Assembly: GCA_003134785.1 (NCBI GenBank)
Contig: PLCN01000005.1
Location: 32,690-96,689 of the forward strand
Source: Spartobacteria bacterium
Lineage (GTDB): Bacteria > Verrucomicrobiota > Verrucomicrobiia > Chthoniobacterales > UBA10450
Direction: 5' to 3'
DNA: 64,000 nt
Below are positions 46,079 through 55,237 of this stretch, piece after piece. Each line of letters starts with the position of its first letter. The first letter of the stretch is position 1. Under the pieces are notes generated by a model that saw only the letters and a list, made by a program, of their open reading frames with translations, searched no databases and had not been told where the DNA came from. A program made the position numbers and the translations under genes.

Positions 46079-46812
46079 GAGCGATGCGTCTCGGAGACGC
46101 ACGCGCGTCGCGTGTTCTGGGGAGCGCGTGTGCCTCGCACGCTGGCGATGGCGCCCTCGCCATCGCGAACTTTTCCTCCTTTGCTCGCGAAGACAAAGTT
46201 CGTTTCGGCGAGGCGCCGAAACCAGCGCGCGAGGCGCACGCGCTCCCCAGAATTGCCGCGACGCTCGTGGTTCTCCTTTGCGTCACCGCCTGCCGACGCG
46301 GCATGGTCGATCAGCAGCACCTCAAGCCGCTCGCGGAGGAGACGTTCTTCAAGAACGATGCGGGCTCGCGCGTCCCGCCGGCGCACACGGTTGCTCGGGG
46401 ACAACTCCGCGCGGATGAACAATTCTACACCGGCAAAATCGACAACCAGCTCGCCGCGACCTTCCCCATGCCAGTCACGCGGGAGTTGCTCTCGCGCGGC
46501 CAACAGCGTTTCGACATTTACTGCGCTGTCTGCCACAGCCGCACAGGTGACGGCAACGGCATGATCGTGCAACGTGGTTTCCCGCAGCCGCCGTCGTTGC
46601 ATGAGCAGCGTCTGCGCGACGCGCCGCCGGGTCATTTTTTCGACGTGATCACGAACGGATACGGCGTTATGTATCCCTACGCGTCGCGCGTTTCGCCGGA
46701 GGATCGCTGGGCCATCGCCGCCTACATCCGCGCGCTGCAATTGAGCCAGCACGCCGCGCCGTCCGATGCCGAACCCGCCGGTCTAAAACAACTGCAGGCG
46801 GCACAACCATGA
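46075..46812 (+). CDS. actE: Alternative Complex III monohaem lipoprotein ActE with element-derived N-terminus
   Basis: A 245-residue frame. The functional part starts near residue 60 with a lipoprotein signal (IAATLVVLLCVTACRRG, acylated Cys73), then carries one c-type haem (YCAVCHSRTGDG, near residue 150) and GYGVMYPYASRVSPEDRW with the likely Met ligand, as in ActE. Residues about 15-59 are encoded by a hairpin element (46117-46250) that also occurs outside genes. No usable start exists between the element and the lipobox: a GTG at 46267 would leave only eight residues before Cys73. Translation must therefore begin at ATG 46075 (overlapping the actD stop) or 46084 and pass through the element. 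How the long N-terminus affects export is unknown. Confidence 0.85.
   Translation: MRAMRLGDARASRVLGSACASHAGDGALAIANFSSFAREDKVRFGEAPKPAREAHALPRIAATLVVLLCVTACRRGMVDQQHLKPLAEETFFKNDAGSRVPPAHTVARGQLRADEQFYTGKIDNQLAATFPMPVTRELLSRGQQRFDIYCAVCHSRTGDGNGMIVQRGFPQPPSLHEQRLRDAPPGHFFDVITNGYGVMYPYASRVSPEDRWAIAAYIRALQLSQHAAPSDAEPAGLKQLQAAQP
46117..46250. repeat. MITE/REP-like hairpin element, copy C (inside actE)
   Basis: Ends CTGGGGAGCGCGTGTGCCTC and GAGGCGCACGCGCTCCCCAG are inverted repeats. The interior (GGCGATGGCGCCCTCGCCAT, CGCGAACTTTTCC, GACAAAGTTCGTTTCGGCGA, CCGAAACCAGC) aligns along its length with copy D. It is in frame with actE, with no stop codon in the coding direction. Confidence 0.85.
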
Positions 46813-47960
46813 ACGACATGGCGTTCAGTTCTCAGTGTAATCGCTGGCAATTGCGCGCGTTGATTGTCGGTGCGATTGCGGCAGTGGTTTCGATCATCGG
46901 CGCTGTCTTCCAGCATGCGCAGTTTTTCCAATCCTACCTCTTCGCCTGGCTCTCCTGGAGCGGGCTGCCGTTCGGCGCGCTCGTCATCGTGATGATGCAG
47001 TTCCTGACCGGCGGAAAATGGGGGCTGGCGCTGCGCGGCCTCTCGACCGCCGCATTCCGCACGCTCCCGTTTATCGCAGTGCTTTTCGTCCCCGTGCTCC
47101 TCGGCCTGCACGACCTCTACGGCTGGTCGAATGGCGCGCGCGGCGAAGCGCCCGGTTACCATCACAAGGCGCAATACCTGAACGTCCCGTTCTTCACCGC
47201 GCGCTCGGTGTTTTACTTCGCAGTCCTCGCGATCATCGGAATGCTCCTGCGACGCTGGATGAAGGCGCGAGGAGACACGAAACCCGTCTCGCGACGAGTC
47301 GCCGCGCTCTCCGGAGTCGGCCTGATCGTTTACGTGCTGTGCATGAACTTCGCTTCCACCGACTGGGTCATGTCGCTCACCCCCGAGTGGTATTCCACCG
47401 TGTTTGTCGAAGTTTTCGCCGCGGGACAATTCCTCTCCGCCCTCGCGTTAATGACGGCGGTTCTTTGCATCTTTGCTGCTCACTCATCGTTAGGCGACAC
47501 CATCCCGGAAAAAGTGTTCCAGGATCTTGGTAGCATGCTGGTCGCGTTCGTCATTTTCTGGGCCTACGTCTCCTTCTCGCAATTCCTCATCATCTGGTCG
47601 GGGAATCTGCCGAAGGAAATCTCGTGGTATCTGGCTCGTAGCGGAGGCGGCTGGCCATGGCTCGCCGTCGCGCTCGCCCTTGGTCAACTTTTCCTGCCTT
47701 TCGCGCTGCTCCTCTCGCGCGAGCGCAAGCGCCATCCGCGCAGGCTGGCGCGTGTTTGCTTCTGCATTCTCGGCGCGAACGTGCTCAACAATTTCTGGCT
47801 GGTCGCGCCGACGTTTCATCCGCGCGGCATTTATGTGCACTGGCTCGATCTCACCGTGTGGCTCGCCCTCGGCGGATTCTGGTTCGCGCTATTCTTTTAT
47901 TTTTTGAAACAGCAGCCGCTGCTGCCGCAGGAACTACTCGAGGTGCCGCAACATGGCTGA
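46809..47960 (+). CDS. actF: Alternative Complex III membrane subunit ActF
   Basis: A 383-residue membrane protein with about ten hydrophobic segments, related in fold to ActC. Characteristic stretches are GAVFQHAQFFQSYLFAWLSW, YYSTVFVEVF-like WYSTVFVEVFAAGQFLSAL and FWAYVSFSQFLIIWSGNLP, the last typical of ActF. It completes the ActABCDEF set. Start overlaps the actE stop. Confidence 0.9.
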   Translation: MNDMAFSSQCNRWQLRALIVGAIAAVVSIIGAVFQHAQFFQSYLFAWLSWSGLPFGALVIVMMQFLTGGKWGLALRGLSTAAFRTLPFIAVLFVPVLLGLHDLYGWSNGARGEAPGYHHKAQYLNVPFFTARSVFYFAVLAIIGMLLRRWMKARGDTKPVSRRVAALSGVGLIVYVLCMNFASTDWVMSLTPEWYSTVFVEVFAAGQFLSALALMTAVLCIFAAHSSLGDTIPEKVFQDLGSMLVAFVIFWAYVSFSQFLIIWSGNLPKEISWYLARSGGGWPWLAVALALGQLFLPFALLLSRERKRHPRRLARVCFCILGANVLNNFWLVAPTFHPRGIYVHWLDLTVWLALGGFWFALFFYFLKQQPLLPQELLEVPQHG

Positions 47961-48396
47961 GCAGGCGCAAGGCAATGCTGGTCACGAGACGCGCGACATC
48001 AACGTGCGCGTCGTCGCGTGGTGCGCCCTCGGCCTGGTCACCGCGGCCGTGATTGTTCTTCTCAGCACGGCCGGATTGTTCGCGTTCTTCAAACGTGAAC
48101 ATCCATCGCCTTTTGCGCCGTCGCGCATCACCGATCCGCACCCAATCGCGCCCGAGCCGCGCCTGCAGACGAACGATCGCGCCGATCTCGAGCGTTTCCG
48201 CGCCGCGGAAGAGCAGAAGCTGAACAGCTACGGCTGGGTGGACAGGAGCGCGGGTGTAATTCGAATTCCAATTGGACGCGCAATGGATCTGACTGCGCAG
48301 CGCGGCGTGCCTGTGCGCACTTCGCCTAACGAGCAAACGAACGGCAAGACACCGATTCAGATGCGGCAGGAGAAAGCTGCCGCGACCCAGCCATGA
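47953..48396 (+). CDS. Membrane-anchored protein of the act/cox operon
   Basis: A 147-residue protein with one membrane span (VVAWCALGLVTAAVIVLLST) and a periplasmic tail containing LNSYGWVDRSAGVIRIPIGRAMDL. This YGWVD...IRIPI.RAM.L block is typical of small proteins encoded between ACIII and caa3 oxidase genes. No enzymatic motif is seen; an assembly or structural role is inferred from position. Overlaps both neighbours by a few bases. Confidence 0.75.
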   Translation: MAEQAQGNAGHETRDINVRVVAWCALGLVTAAVIVLLSTAGLFAFFKREHPSPFAPSRITDPHPIAPEPRLQTNDRADLERFRAAEEQKLNSYGWVDRSAGVIRIPIGRAMDLTAQRGVPVRTSPNEQTNGKTPIQMRQEKAAATQP

Positions 48397-49181
48397 AGCG
48401 CATTTTCCTCTGCATCTTCATTGCGGCCGCAATCAATTCGCGCGCTGACACGCCGCAGGCGCAGATCGCGGCGCGCGCTGGCCTGGACCAACATCTGAAC
48501 GCACAAGTGCCGCTCGATCTCACGTTTCGTGACGAACACGGCCACGCCGTGCGTCTCGGCGATTATTTCGGATCGAAACCGGTGATCCTCGCCCTCGCTT
48601 ATTACGAATGTCCGAACCTCTGCACACTCGTGCTCAATGGCGTTTTGCAGACAGCGCAGGATCTTCGGTTCGACGCAGGCAAGGATTACCAGATCGTCGT
48701 CGTCAGCTTCGATCCGCGCGAACGTCCAGCGCTCGCCGCCGCGAAGAAGCAGATTTACACCCAGCGCTACGGCCGCCCGCATTCGGCTGACGGCTGGCAT
48801 TTTCTCACCGGCACCGAGCCGGCCATCGCCCAGCTCGCGAACGCCGTCGGTTATCACTACGCCTGGGACGCGGCAACGCGGCAGTTCGCGCATCCGAGCG
48901 CGATTATGATTATGTCGCCGACGGGCAAAGTCTCACGCTACTTCCCCGGCATTGAATACCCGCCGCGCGATGTGCGGCTCGCGTTGCTCGAAGCATCGAA
49001 CAACCAAATCGGCTCGCTCGCCGATCGCGTTTTTCTCCTCTGTTTTCACTACAACCCGAGCACCGGCAGATACGGGCTGCTCATCTCGCGCATCATGCAG
49101 ATCGCCGGCACCGGGACGGCGCTGCTGCTCTGCGGTTACGTCGTAGTCATGATCCGGCGCGAACGTCCCGCTGCTACCTGA
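48393..49181 (+). CDS. SCO1/SenC-family copper chaperone
   Basis: A 262-residue thioredoxin-fold protein with a signal sequence (KRIFLCIFIAAAINSRA). The copper-binding CPNLC motif (YYECPNLCTLVLNG, near residue 72) and the distal His (RQFAHPSAIMIM) are present, and a C-terminal helix (GTGTALLLCGYVVVMI) anchors it in the membrane. It delivers copper to the CuA site of the oxidase subunit encoded immediately downstream. Confidence 0.9.
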   Translation: MKRIFLCIFIAAAINSRADTPQAQIAARAGLDQHLNAQVPLDLTFRDEHGHAVRLGDYFGSKPVILALAYYECPNLCTLVLNGVLQTAQDLRFDAGKDYQIVVVSFDPRERPALAAAKKQIYTQRYGRPHSADGWHFLTGTEPAIAQLANAVGYHYAWDAATRQFAHPSAIMIMSPTGKVSRYFPGIEYPPRDVRLALLEASNNQIGSLADRVFLLCFHYNPSTGRYGLLISRIMQIAGTGTALLLCGYVVVMIRRERPAAT

Positions 49182-49182
49182 C

Positions 49183-50139
49183 ATGCGCTTTGTCGGGTCA
49201 TTTCTCTTTCCGGAATCGGCATCGAATCTCGCGCCGAATGTTGACCATATTTACCTCGCATTACTCGCGCTCAGCACTGCCATCACAATCCTCGTTCTGG
49301 TCGTCGCGCTGTTCTTTTGCATTCGTTATCGGCGCGGGTCAAAGGCGGATCGCACTCCGCCAAAAGGCACGCCGATGCGCATCGAGATCACATGGACGTT
49401 GATCCCGCTGCTCATCTTTCTCGGTCTGTTTTTCTGGGCGGCCGAGGAGTTCTTCGCGATGTCCCGTCCGCCCGCGGACGCGACTGAAATCTACGTCGTC
49501 GGCAAGCAATGGATGTGGAAAATCCAGCATCCGGATGGCCGCCGCGAGATCAACGAACTGCACATCCCAGTCGGCCGGCCGGTGAAGTTGGTTATGACTT
49601 CGGAGGACGTAATCCACGACTTCTTCGTGCCTGATTTTCGAACGAAGCAAGACGTGGTGCCGGGGCGTTATACTACGGAGTGGTTCACGCCGACCAAGCC
49701 CGGCAAATATCACATCTTCTGCTCGCAATATTGCGGGACCGACCACTCGCGGATGGTCGGATGGGTCTACGTCATGGAACCAGCCGAGCACGCCAGGTGG
49801 CTGCAAAGACAGCCGGCGCCCGATTCGCTTGTCGCACAAGGCGAACGCGCCTTTCACAGCCGTGGCTGCAGCGGTTGCCACGTGCAAAGCTCAGCCATTC
49901 ACGCGCCGTTGCTCGATGGCATCTTTGGGAAACCGGTGCCACTGAAGGACGGCTCACTCGTCATCGCGGACGAGCAATACCTGCGCGACTCAATCCTCTT
50001 GCCTAACAAGCAAATCGCGGCCGGTTACGAACCGCTGATGCCGACTTTTCAGGGGCAGATCAGCGAGGAAGAGCTGAACGCAATCATCGCGTATCTGAAG
50101 TCGTTAGGCGATCAGCCGCGACAGGAGGGAGAACGATGA
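49183..50139 (+). CDS. coxB: Cytochrome c oxidase subunit II with fused cytochrome c (caa3 type)
   Basis: A 318-residue protein with two N-terminal membrane helices. A cupredoxin domain holds the CuA ligands (VIHDFFVPDFR, HIFCSQYCGTDHSRM), and a C-terminal c-type haem domain carries GCSGCHVQ near residue 228 and a candidate Met ligand in PLMPTFQGQ. The fusion defines a caa3-type enzyme. The gene lies one base after the Sco gene. Confidence 0.93.
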   Translation: MRFVGSFLFPESASNLAPNVDHIYLALLALSTAITILVLVVALFFCIRYRRGSKADRTPPKGTPMRIEITWTLIPLLIFLGLFFWAAEEFFAMSRPPADATEIYVVGKQWMWKIQHPDGRREINELHIPVGRPVKLVMTSEDVIHDFFVPDFRTKQDVVPGRYTTEWFTPTKPGKYHIFCSQYCGTDHSRMVGWVYVMEPAEHARWLQRQPAPDSLVAQGERAFHSRGCSGCHVQSSAIHAPLLDGIFGKPVPLKDGSLVIADEQYLRDSILLPNKQIAAGYEPLMPTFQGQISEEELNAIIAYLKSLGDQPRQEGER

Positions 50140-50155
50140 GGGGTAGCGGAGAATT

Positions 50156-50276
50156 CTGGGGAGCGCACGCGCCTCGCGTGCTGGCGAAGGCGCCCTCGCC
50201 TTCGCGAACTTTTCCCGACAAAGATTGTTTCGGCGGGGCACCGAAACCAGCACGCGAGGGCGCGTGCGCTCCCCAG
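50156..50276. repeat. MITE/REP-like hairpin element, copy D
   Basis: Ends CTGGGGAGCGCACGCGCCTC and GGGCGCGTGCGCTCCCCAG are inverted repeats, with internal GGCGAAGGCGCCCTCGCCTT hairpin and CCGAAACCAGCACGCGAGG. It fills the coxB-coxA gap, and its last bases form part of the coxA ribosome site (CAGAGGA). Confidence 0.87.
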
Positions 50277-50291
50277 AGGAAATCCGCCTTA

Positions 50292-51949
50292 TGACGACTG
50301 CGACCTTGCAAGCGGCTCCGCAGCCGAGGCCATTAACGAAGCCAACCTACCTTGCCGACGGCAAGACCATCCGCTCCTGGCTGCTCACGACCGACCACAA
50401 ACGCATCGCGATCCTCTACATGATCTCGATCACGCTCTTCTTTTTCATCGGCGGCGCGGCCGCGACCATGATGCGGCTGGAATTGCTCACGCCGCAGGGC
50501 GACCTCGTCACCTCCGAGACTTACAACAAGCTCTTCACCATCCACGGCGTCGTCATGGTTTGGTTCTTCCTCATTCCGTCTATCCCGACCGTGCTCGGAA
50601 ATTTTCTCGTGCCGCTGATGATCGGCGCACGCGATGTCGCGTTCCCGAAGCTCAATCTCGCGAGCTGGTATCTCTTCATGGCGGGCGGGGCCTTCGCGGT
50701 TTTCTCCATCATCACCGGCGGCGTCGATACCGGCTGGACCTTCTACACGCCCTACAGCAGCACTTACGCGAACGGCCATGTCATCGCGATGGCTACGGGT
50801 ATTTTCATCGCGGGATTCGGCTCCATCGCGACCGGGCTGAATTTCATTGTCACGATTCACAAAATGCGCGCCCCGGGGCTGACCTGGTTTCGGCTGCCGA
50901 TGTTCATCTGGACCATCTACACGACAAGCCTCATCCTCGTGTTGGCCACCCCGGTGCTGGCAATCACCCTCACGTTGATGGCGCTGGAGCGTGCGTTCGG
51001 CGTCGGGATTTTCAACCCGGCGATGGGAGGCGACCCGCTCCTCTTTCAACACCTCTTCTGGTTCTACTCGCACCCGGCAGTTTACATCATGATCCTGCCC
51101 GGGATGGGCGTGGTCAGTGAACTCATACCGTGCTTCGCGCGCAAGCAAATGTTCGGCTATCGCTTCGTCGCCTATGCCACGGTGGCGATCGGCGTCTTCG
51201 GATTTCTCGTTTGGGGACATCACATGTTCGTGAGCAGTCAGTCGATTTACGCCGGGATGATTTTTTCGATCCTCAGCTTCGCGGTTTCGGTCCCGTCCGC
51301 GATCAAAGTCTTCAACTGGACGGCAACCCTCTATAAAGGATCGATTCGGTTTCAGACGCCTATGCTGTACGCGCTGGGCTTCGTCGGACTGTTCACCATC
51401 GGTGGCCTAACGGGTTTGTTTCTCGCCTGTCTCGCGGTCGATGTGCACGTGCACGACACCTACTTCGTCATCGCGCATTTTCACTACATCATGGTCGGCG
51501 GCATGGTGATGGGTTACCTCGGCGGCCTCCACTTCTGGTGGCCGAAAATAACCGGGCGGCTATATCCCGAGAGGCTCGCGAAGCTTTCCGCGGTCACGAT
51601 TTTCCTCGGCTTCAATCTGACGTTCTTTCCGCAGTTCATTCTCGGGTATCTCGGAATGCCGCGGAGGTATCCCGTTTATGCGCCAGAGTTTCAGGTGCTC
51701 AATGTTTTCTCGACCGCAGGCGCATCGATCCTCGCCGTCGGCTACGTCTTGCCGCTGGCGTATCTGCTCTGGTCACTGCGCTGGGGAAGAGTCGCGGGGC
51801 CGAACCCGTGGCAGGCGACAGGGCTTGAGTGGACGACGTCGTCGCCTCCACCGACCGACAACTTCGAGAAGACGCCGATCGTGACAGAGGGGCCGTACGC
51901 GTACGACGCACAAGCAGCGGAAGCGGAACTGGAGGCTGGACATGCCTGA
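50292..51949 (+). CDS. coxA: Cytochrome c oxidase subunit I, A2 (YS) type
   Basis: A 552-residue haem-copper oxidase core with twelve or so helices. Haem and copper ligands appear in [43 protein letters not shown] and [16 protein letters not shown]. The sequence YSHPAVY in place of the GHPEVY form, which carries the K-channel-side Glu, assigns it to the A2 subfamily with a YS motif, as in caa3 oxidases. ATG 50292 (MTTATLQ) is preceded by AGAGGA; a longer frame to 50225 is only repeat-derived. Confidence 0.94.
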
Positions 51950-52592
51950 CGTATTGGCCGTTCCAATAGAGCATCAATTCGATGACGCGACGCAGCAGCG
52001 CGAGGCGGCCACGATGGGCATGTGGCTCTTCATCGCGACGGAAATCCTCCTCTTCGGCGGAATGTTCCTCGGCTACACGGCCTATCGCCATGCGTATCCG
52101 TCGGCCTTCGCCGAAGCGAGCCGGCACACGCTTATCGCGTTTGGTGGAACCAACACAGCAGTTCTCCTGATCAGCAGCACGGTGATGGCGTTTGCCGTTC
52201 GCGCGGCGAGTCAGAATCGGCGGAAGCTGCTCGGCTTACTTTTGTTCGTCACCGCCTCGCTAGGCGTGCTCTTCCTCGTTATCAAAGGTCTCGAATACGC
52301 GCATGAAATTAACGAGCACCTGCTGCCAGGCCGCGCATTCCACATCGACGCCGCCGATCCACAACACGCCGAGTTATTCTTCTACATCTACTGGCTCATG
52401 ACCGGCGTGCATGCATTGCACGTCACGATCGGTGTTGTGCTAATCACGTTCTTCGCTTTCCGCGCCTGGTTCAGAGACGCGTTCCGAAATCACGACACGC
52501 CCATTGAACTGCTCGGGCTTTACTGGCACTTCGTTGACATCGTCTGGGTGTTTCTCTTCCCGCTCATCTATATGATCGACCGGCATTCATGA
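51942..52592 (+). CDS. coxC: Cytochrome c oxidase subunit III
   Basis: A 216-residue membrane protein with [36 protein letters not shown] and [19 protein letters not shown], the signature regions of subunit III. It is at the short end of the family, with about five helices. Starts within the last codons of coxA. Confidence 0.92.
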   Translation: MPDVLAVPIEHQFDDATQQREAATMGMWLFIATEILLFGGMFLGYTAYRHAYPSAFAEASRHTLIAFGGTNTAVLLISSTVMAFAVRAASQNRRKLLGLLLFVTASLGVLFLVIKGLEYAHEINEHLLPGRAFHIDAADPQHAELFFYIYWLMTGVHALHVTIGVVLITFFAFRAWFRDAFRNHDTPIELLGLYWHFVDIVWVFLFPLIYMIDRHS

Positions 52593-52867
52593 ACGAGCCG
52601 TCCGCTCGCACTTACCTCTTCACCGGCATCGCGCTGCTCGCGTTTCTCGGGCTCACGATCGCCGCTGCTTACGTGAATCTTGGCCCATTAAATACCGGCG
52701 TTGCCATGGCGATCTCGTTCGCGAAAGGCGCGCTCATCGTGCTCTTCTTTATGCACATCCGCTACAGCAAGCCAATCCTGTGGGTGTTCGTCGGCGCCGG
52801 CTTTTTCTGGCTCGGAATCATGCTCGTGCTCGCGATGAGCGATTACATGAGCCGCGGATGGAACTAA
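52589..52867 (+). CDS. Cytochrome c oxidase subunit IV-like protein
   Basis: A 92-residue protein with three hydrophobic segments and the GALIVLFFMHIRYSKPILW motif of prokaryotic subunit IV (COX4_pro). Last gene of the act/cox operon; overlaps coxC by four bases. Haem A synthase and farnesyltransferase genes are not in the window. Confidence 0.85.
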   Translation: MNEPSARTYLFTGIALLAFLGLTIAAAYVNLGPLNTGVAMAISFAKGALIVLFFMHIRYSKPILWVFVGAGFFWLGIMLVLAMSDYMSRGWN

Positions 52868-52882
52868 TCACGCCTGCAGTTG

Positions 52883-53233
52883 CTATTTCTTCGCGGCGCG
52901 ATCCGCGGCGCGCTCCGTGGCTTGATCTTTCGGCGTCTCAACCTTGACCGATGCGATCACACCCGTCATGGCGTCCACCTGCACCTCGGTGATGTTCTTC
53001 GCGCCGGGCTTCGCGATATCAAAGGACCAGATCAGCTTGCCGTTTTCCCGCTCAATTTCGCCGCTGGTAATTTTTCCGTTTGGCACTTTTCCGAGCGCAG
53101 CATGTTCCGCCTGAGCTCTGGTGACTTTTGCTTCCTTCAATAACTGCGCATCTGTTTCTGCCGAAGCGAGATTCGCCGTCGCTATGATGGCAGCGAGAAC
53201 GCAGGCGCGGCCCCAACTTCTATTTGTTTTCAT
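52883..53233 (-). CDS. Exported PepSY-domain protein
   Basis: A 116-residue protein with a signal peptide (ACVLAAIIATANLASA). A single PepSY-like domain follows: QAEHAALGKVPNGKITSGEI, KLIWSFDIAKPGAKNITEV, then VDAMTGVIASVKVE. Such periplasmic domains are often regulatory or inhibitory. It converges on the end of the cox operon and may be co-regulated by the two-component system encoded next to it; the link is positional only. Confidence 0.8.
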   Translation of the reverse strand: MKTNRSWGRACVLAAIIATANLASAETDAQLLKEAKVTRAQAEHAALGKVPNGKITSGEIERENGKLIWSFDIAKPGAKNITEVQVDAMTGVIASVKVETPKDQATERAADRAAKK

Positions 53234-53312
53234 GTCAGTTGGACGAAGTGCCCGGAGATTCGTTCAACGCTTCGCCCCTGCGAGCGCCGTACAAGATATT
53301 CTTAATAGCGAC

Positions 53313-53975
53313 TCACGCCAGCTCCTGCGAGCTGACCCATTCGAAGGCAAACTTAACCAGTTCCGGCGCGCCGCGAAGGTTCAGCTTCTCTTTCAAATGA
53401 GTGCGATGGCTGTCCACCGTCTTCTGGCTGAGATGGAGGCGGTCGGCGATGTCCTTTGAGCTGAGTCCTTGACCGAGGAGCGTCAGCACTTCCACTTCAC
53501 GATCGCTGAGCCGCTCGATCGGCGAAGTATCCTTGCCCGCGCCGTGGAGATAGCGGTGAACCATGCTTCTCTGCATTCGTTCGCTGACGTAATCGCCGCC
53601 GGAAAGGACGGTGCGGATTGCTTCCATGATGCGGTCGCGCGCTTCGCGCTTCATCACATAACCGCTCGCTCCCGCCCGCAAGGCGCGCTCAGCGTAATGT
53701 GATTCGTCGTGCATCGAGAGCACGAGGACGGGGAGCGTCGGCCGCACGGCCTTGATGTTTTTGATTAACTCGATGCCATTCACTCCGCCCATGGTGATAT
53801 CGACAATCGCGAGATCGGGATGGAGTCGAGTGACCGCCGCGATTGCTTCCTCCGCGCTCGCCGCCTCGCCGCAAACGTCCATATCTGCTTCGCCGCGGAT
53901 GAGCTGCGTCAATCCATCGCGCACGACTGCGTGGTCATCGACGAGCAGTACTTTGGATTTGCTGGTCTTTTTCAT
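53313..53975 (-). CDS. NarL/FixJ-type response regulator
   Basis: A 220-residue protein with a receiver domain (VLLVDDHAVVRDGL; phosphoacceptor Asp in DLAIVDITMGGVNG; conserved Lys in GYVMKREARDR). A LuxR-type helix-turn-helix follows (LSDREVEVLTLLGQGLSSKD). ATG 53975 overlaps the stop of the histidine kinase gene, so the two are coupled. Target genes cannot be inferred. Confidence 0.92.
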   Translation of the reverse strand: MKKTSKSKVLLVDDHAVVRDGLTQLIRGEADMDVCGEAASAEEAIAAVTRLHPDLAIVDITMGGVNGIELIKNIKAVRPTLPVLVLSMHDESHYAERALRAGASGYVMKREARDRIMEAIRTVLSGGDYVSERMQRSMVHRYLHGAGKDTSPIERLSDREVEVLTLLGQGLSSKDIADRLHLSQKTVDSHRTHLKEKLNLRGAPELVKFAFEWVSSQELA

Positions 53976-55237
53976 CAGAACCCGCGAGACGCTGAATCGC
54001 AAACGCATCGCACCGTCGTGCCACGGTCAGACGCCGTCTCGAGGTTGAAGACGGCGCCGGCGAGCCGCGCGCGATGTCGCATAATGTTCAATCCGCGACC
54101 GCGATTCTCCTCCTGGGGCTCCGCGATTCCGATGCCGTTGTCGCTTACCGTCAGAACCAATGCTCGACCCGTATGCTCAAGGCGCACGGTGAGCTTCGAT
54201 CCGTGGCTGTGCTTGATCGCGTTCGTTATCGCTTCCTGGCCGATGCGGTAAAGATGAATGGCGGTGTCGGTGTCCTCGACGAGGACCGGTTCCTTGCATT
54301 CGAAAAAACATGCAATCGGATGGGCCTCGCAAAGGGTGGCGACGAGGTCTCGCAAAGCGCAGACGAGACCATCCGGCCGCAGCGGAACCGGATCGATTCC
54401 GCGCGCGAGATCGTGCGCCTGATTTACGGTTTGGTCCACCAGCTCGGCGATCTTCGCGGCGCTAGATGCAAACGGCGATTGCTGTTCGTTCAGGTCGCGT
54501 TCCAAGGCCAAGGCACGAAACAGCACACCGGTGAGGTATTGCCCTAAACCGTCATGTAAATCTCTACTGAAACGTCGTTGCTCGTTTTCTTTGATTTGCA
54601 GCACTTCTTTCTCGAGACGTTGTCGCTCGAGCATTTCCTCTTCGAGGTCCGCGGTGCGTTCATTCACGCGTGCTTCGAGTTCTTGGCGCGCGGCGAACAG
54701 GTCAGCCTCCAGCTCACGGTGTCTTGTAATGTCGGTCATCGTGCGGATGAAGCCGAGCGGTTCGCCCGAGTAGTCGCGGAGCGCGGAGCCTTCGGCGAAG
54801 ACCCATCGCACCGCGCCATCCGGCCGGCAGATACGATACTCCTCGCGGAAAAGATCCCTCTCCCGCAGGGCAGCCCAGCGCTCAACGACGGCCGCGCGGT
54901 CTTCCAAATGAACGGCTCTCACCCACCCATCGCCAATGGCTTCGTCGATCGTTCGGCCGCTTAACTCGCTCCACCGGTCGTTTACATAATTGCAGCGGCC
55001 GTTCGCGTCGAAGCGCATCAATCCCACCGGCGCGATCTTGGCCAGCGCAGCGAAAGTGATCTCACGCTCATGCAACGCTTGCTCCGCTCGATGAATTTTG
55101 CGTTTCGTTGCCATGCGGTCTCCGACCAGACGGTCGCCCAATCTCTCACGAAGCAAGCCTGCGAGAAAGCTGCTCGATGTGTCAGTCGGAAATGATCTCT
55201 CAACGCGCATCATTTGAAGAAGCGAAGTCGTTTCCAT
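53975..55237 (-). CDS. PAS-containing histidine kinase (HisKA_3/NarX-like)
   Basis: A 420-residue cytosolic-looking kinase. A PAS domain (LMRFDANGRCNYVNDRWSEL to about residue 180) is followed by a coiled region, the HisKA_3 phosphorylation site RRFSRDLHDGLGQYL and a HATPase domain with TVSDNGIGIA and GRGLNIMRHRA. No membrane helix, so it senses an internal signal. It begins within the CheB-like gene (38-base overlap), preceded by GGGGTGA. Confidence 0.9.
   Translation of the reverse strand: METTSLLQMMRVERSFPTDTSSSFLAGLLRERLGDRLVGDRMATKRKIHRAEQALHEREITFAALAKIAPVGLMRFDANGRCNYVNDRWSELSGRTIDEAIGDGWVRAVHLEDRAAVVERWAALRERDLFREEYRICRPDGAVRWVFAEGSALRDYSGEPLGFIRTMTDITRHRELEADLFAARQELEARVNERTADLEEEMLERQRLEKEVLQIKENEQRRFSRDLHDGLGQYLTGVLFRALALERDLNEQQSPFASSAAKIAELVDQTVNQAHDLARGIDPVPLRPDGLVCALRDLVATLCEAHPIACFFECKEPVLVEDTDTAIHLYRIGQEAITNAIKHSHGSKLTVRLEHTGRALVLTVSDNGIGIAEPQEENRGRGLNIMRHRARLAGAVFNLETASDRGTTVRCVCDSASRGF

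Noticed and set aside
50225..50291. N-terminal extension of coxA from 50225
   Set aside because: The extra residues come from the hairpin element; ATG 50292 has its own ribosome site and family-like N-terminus.
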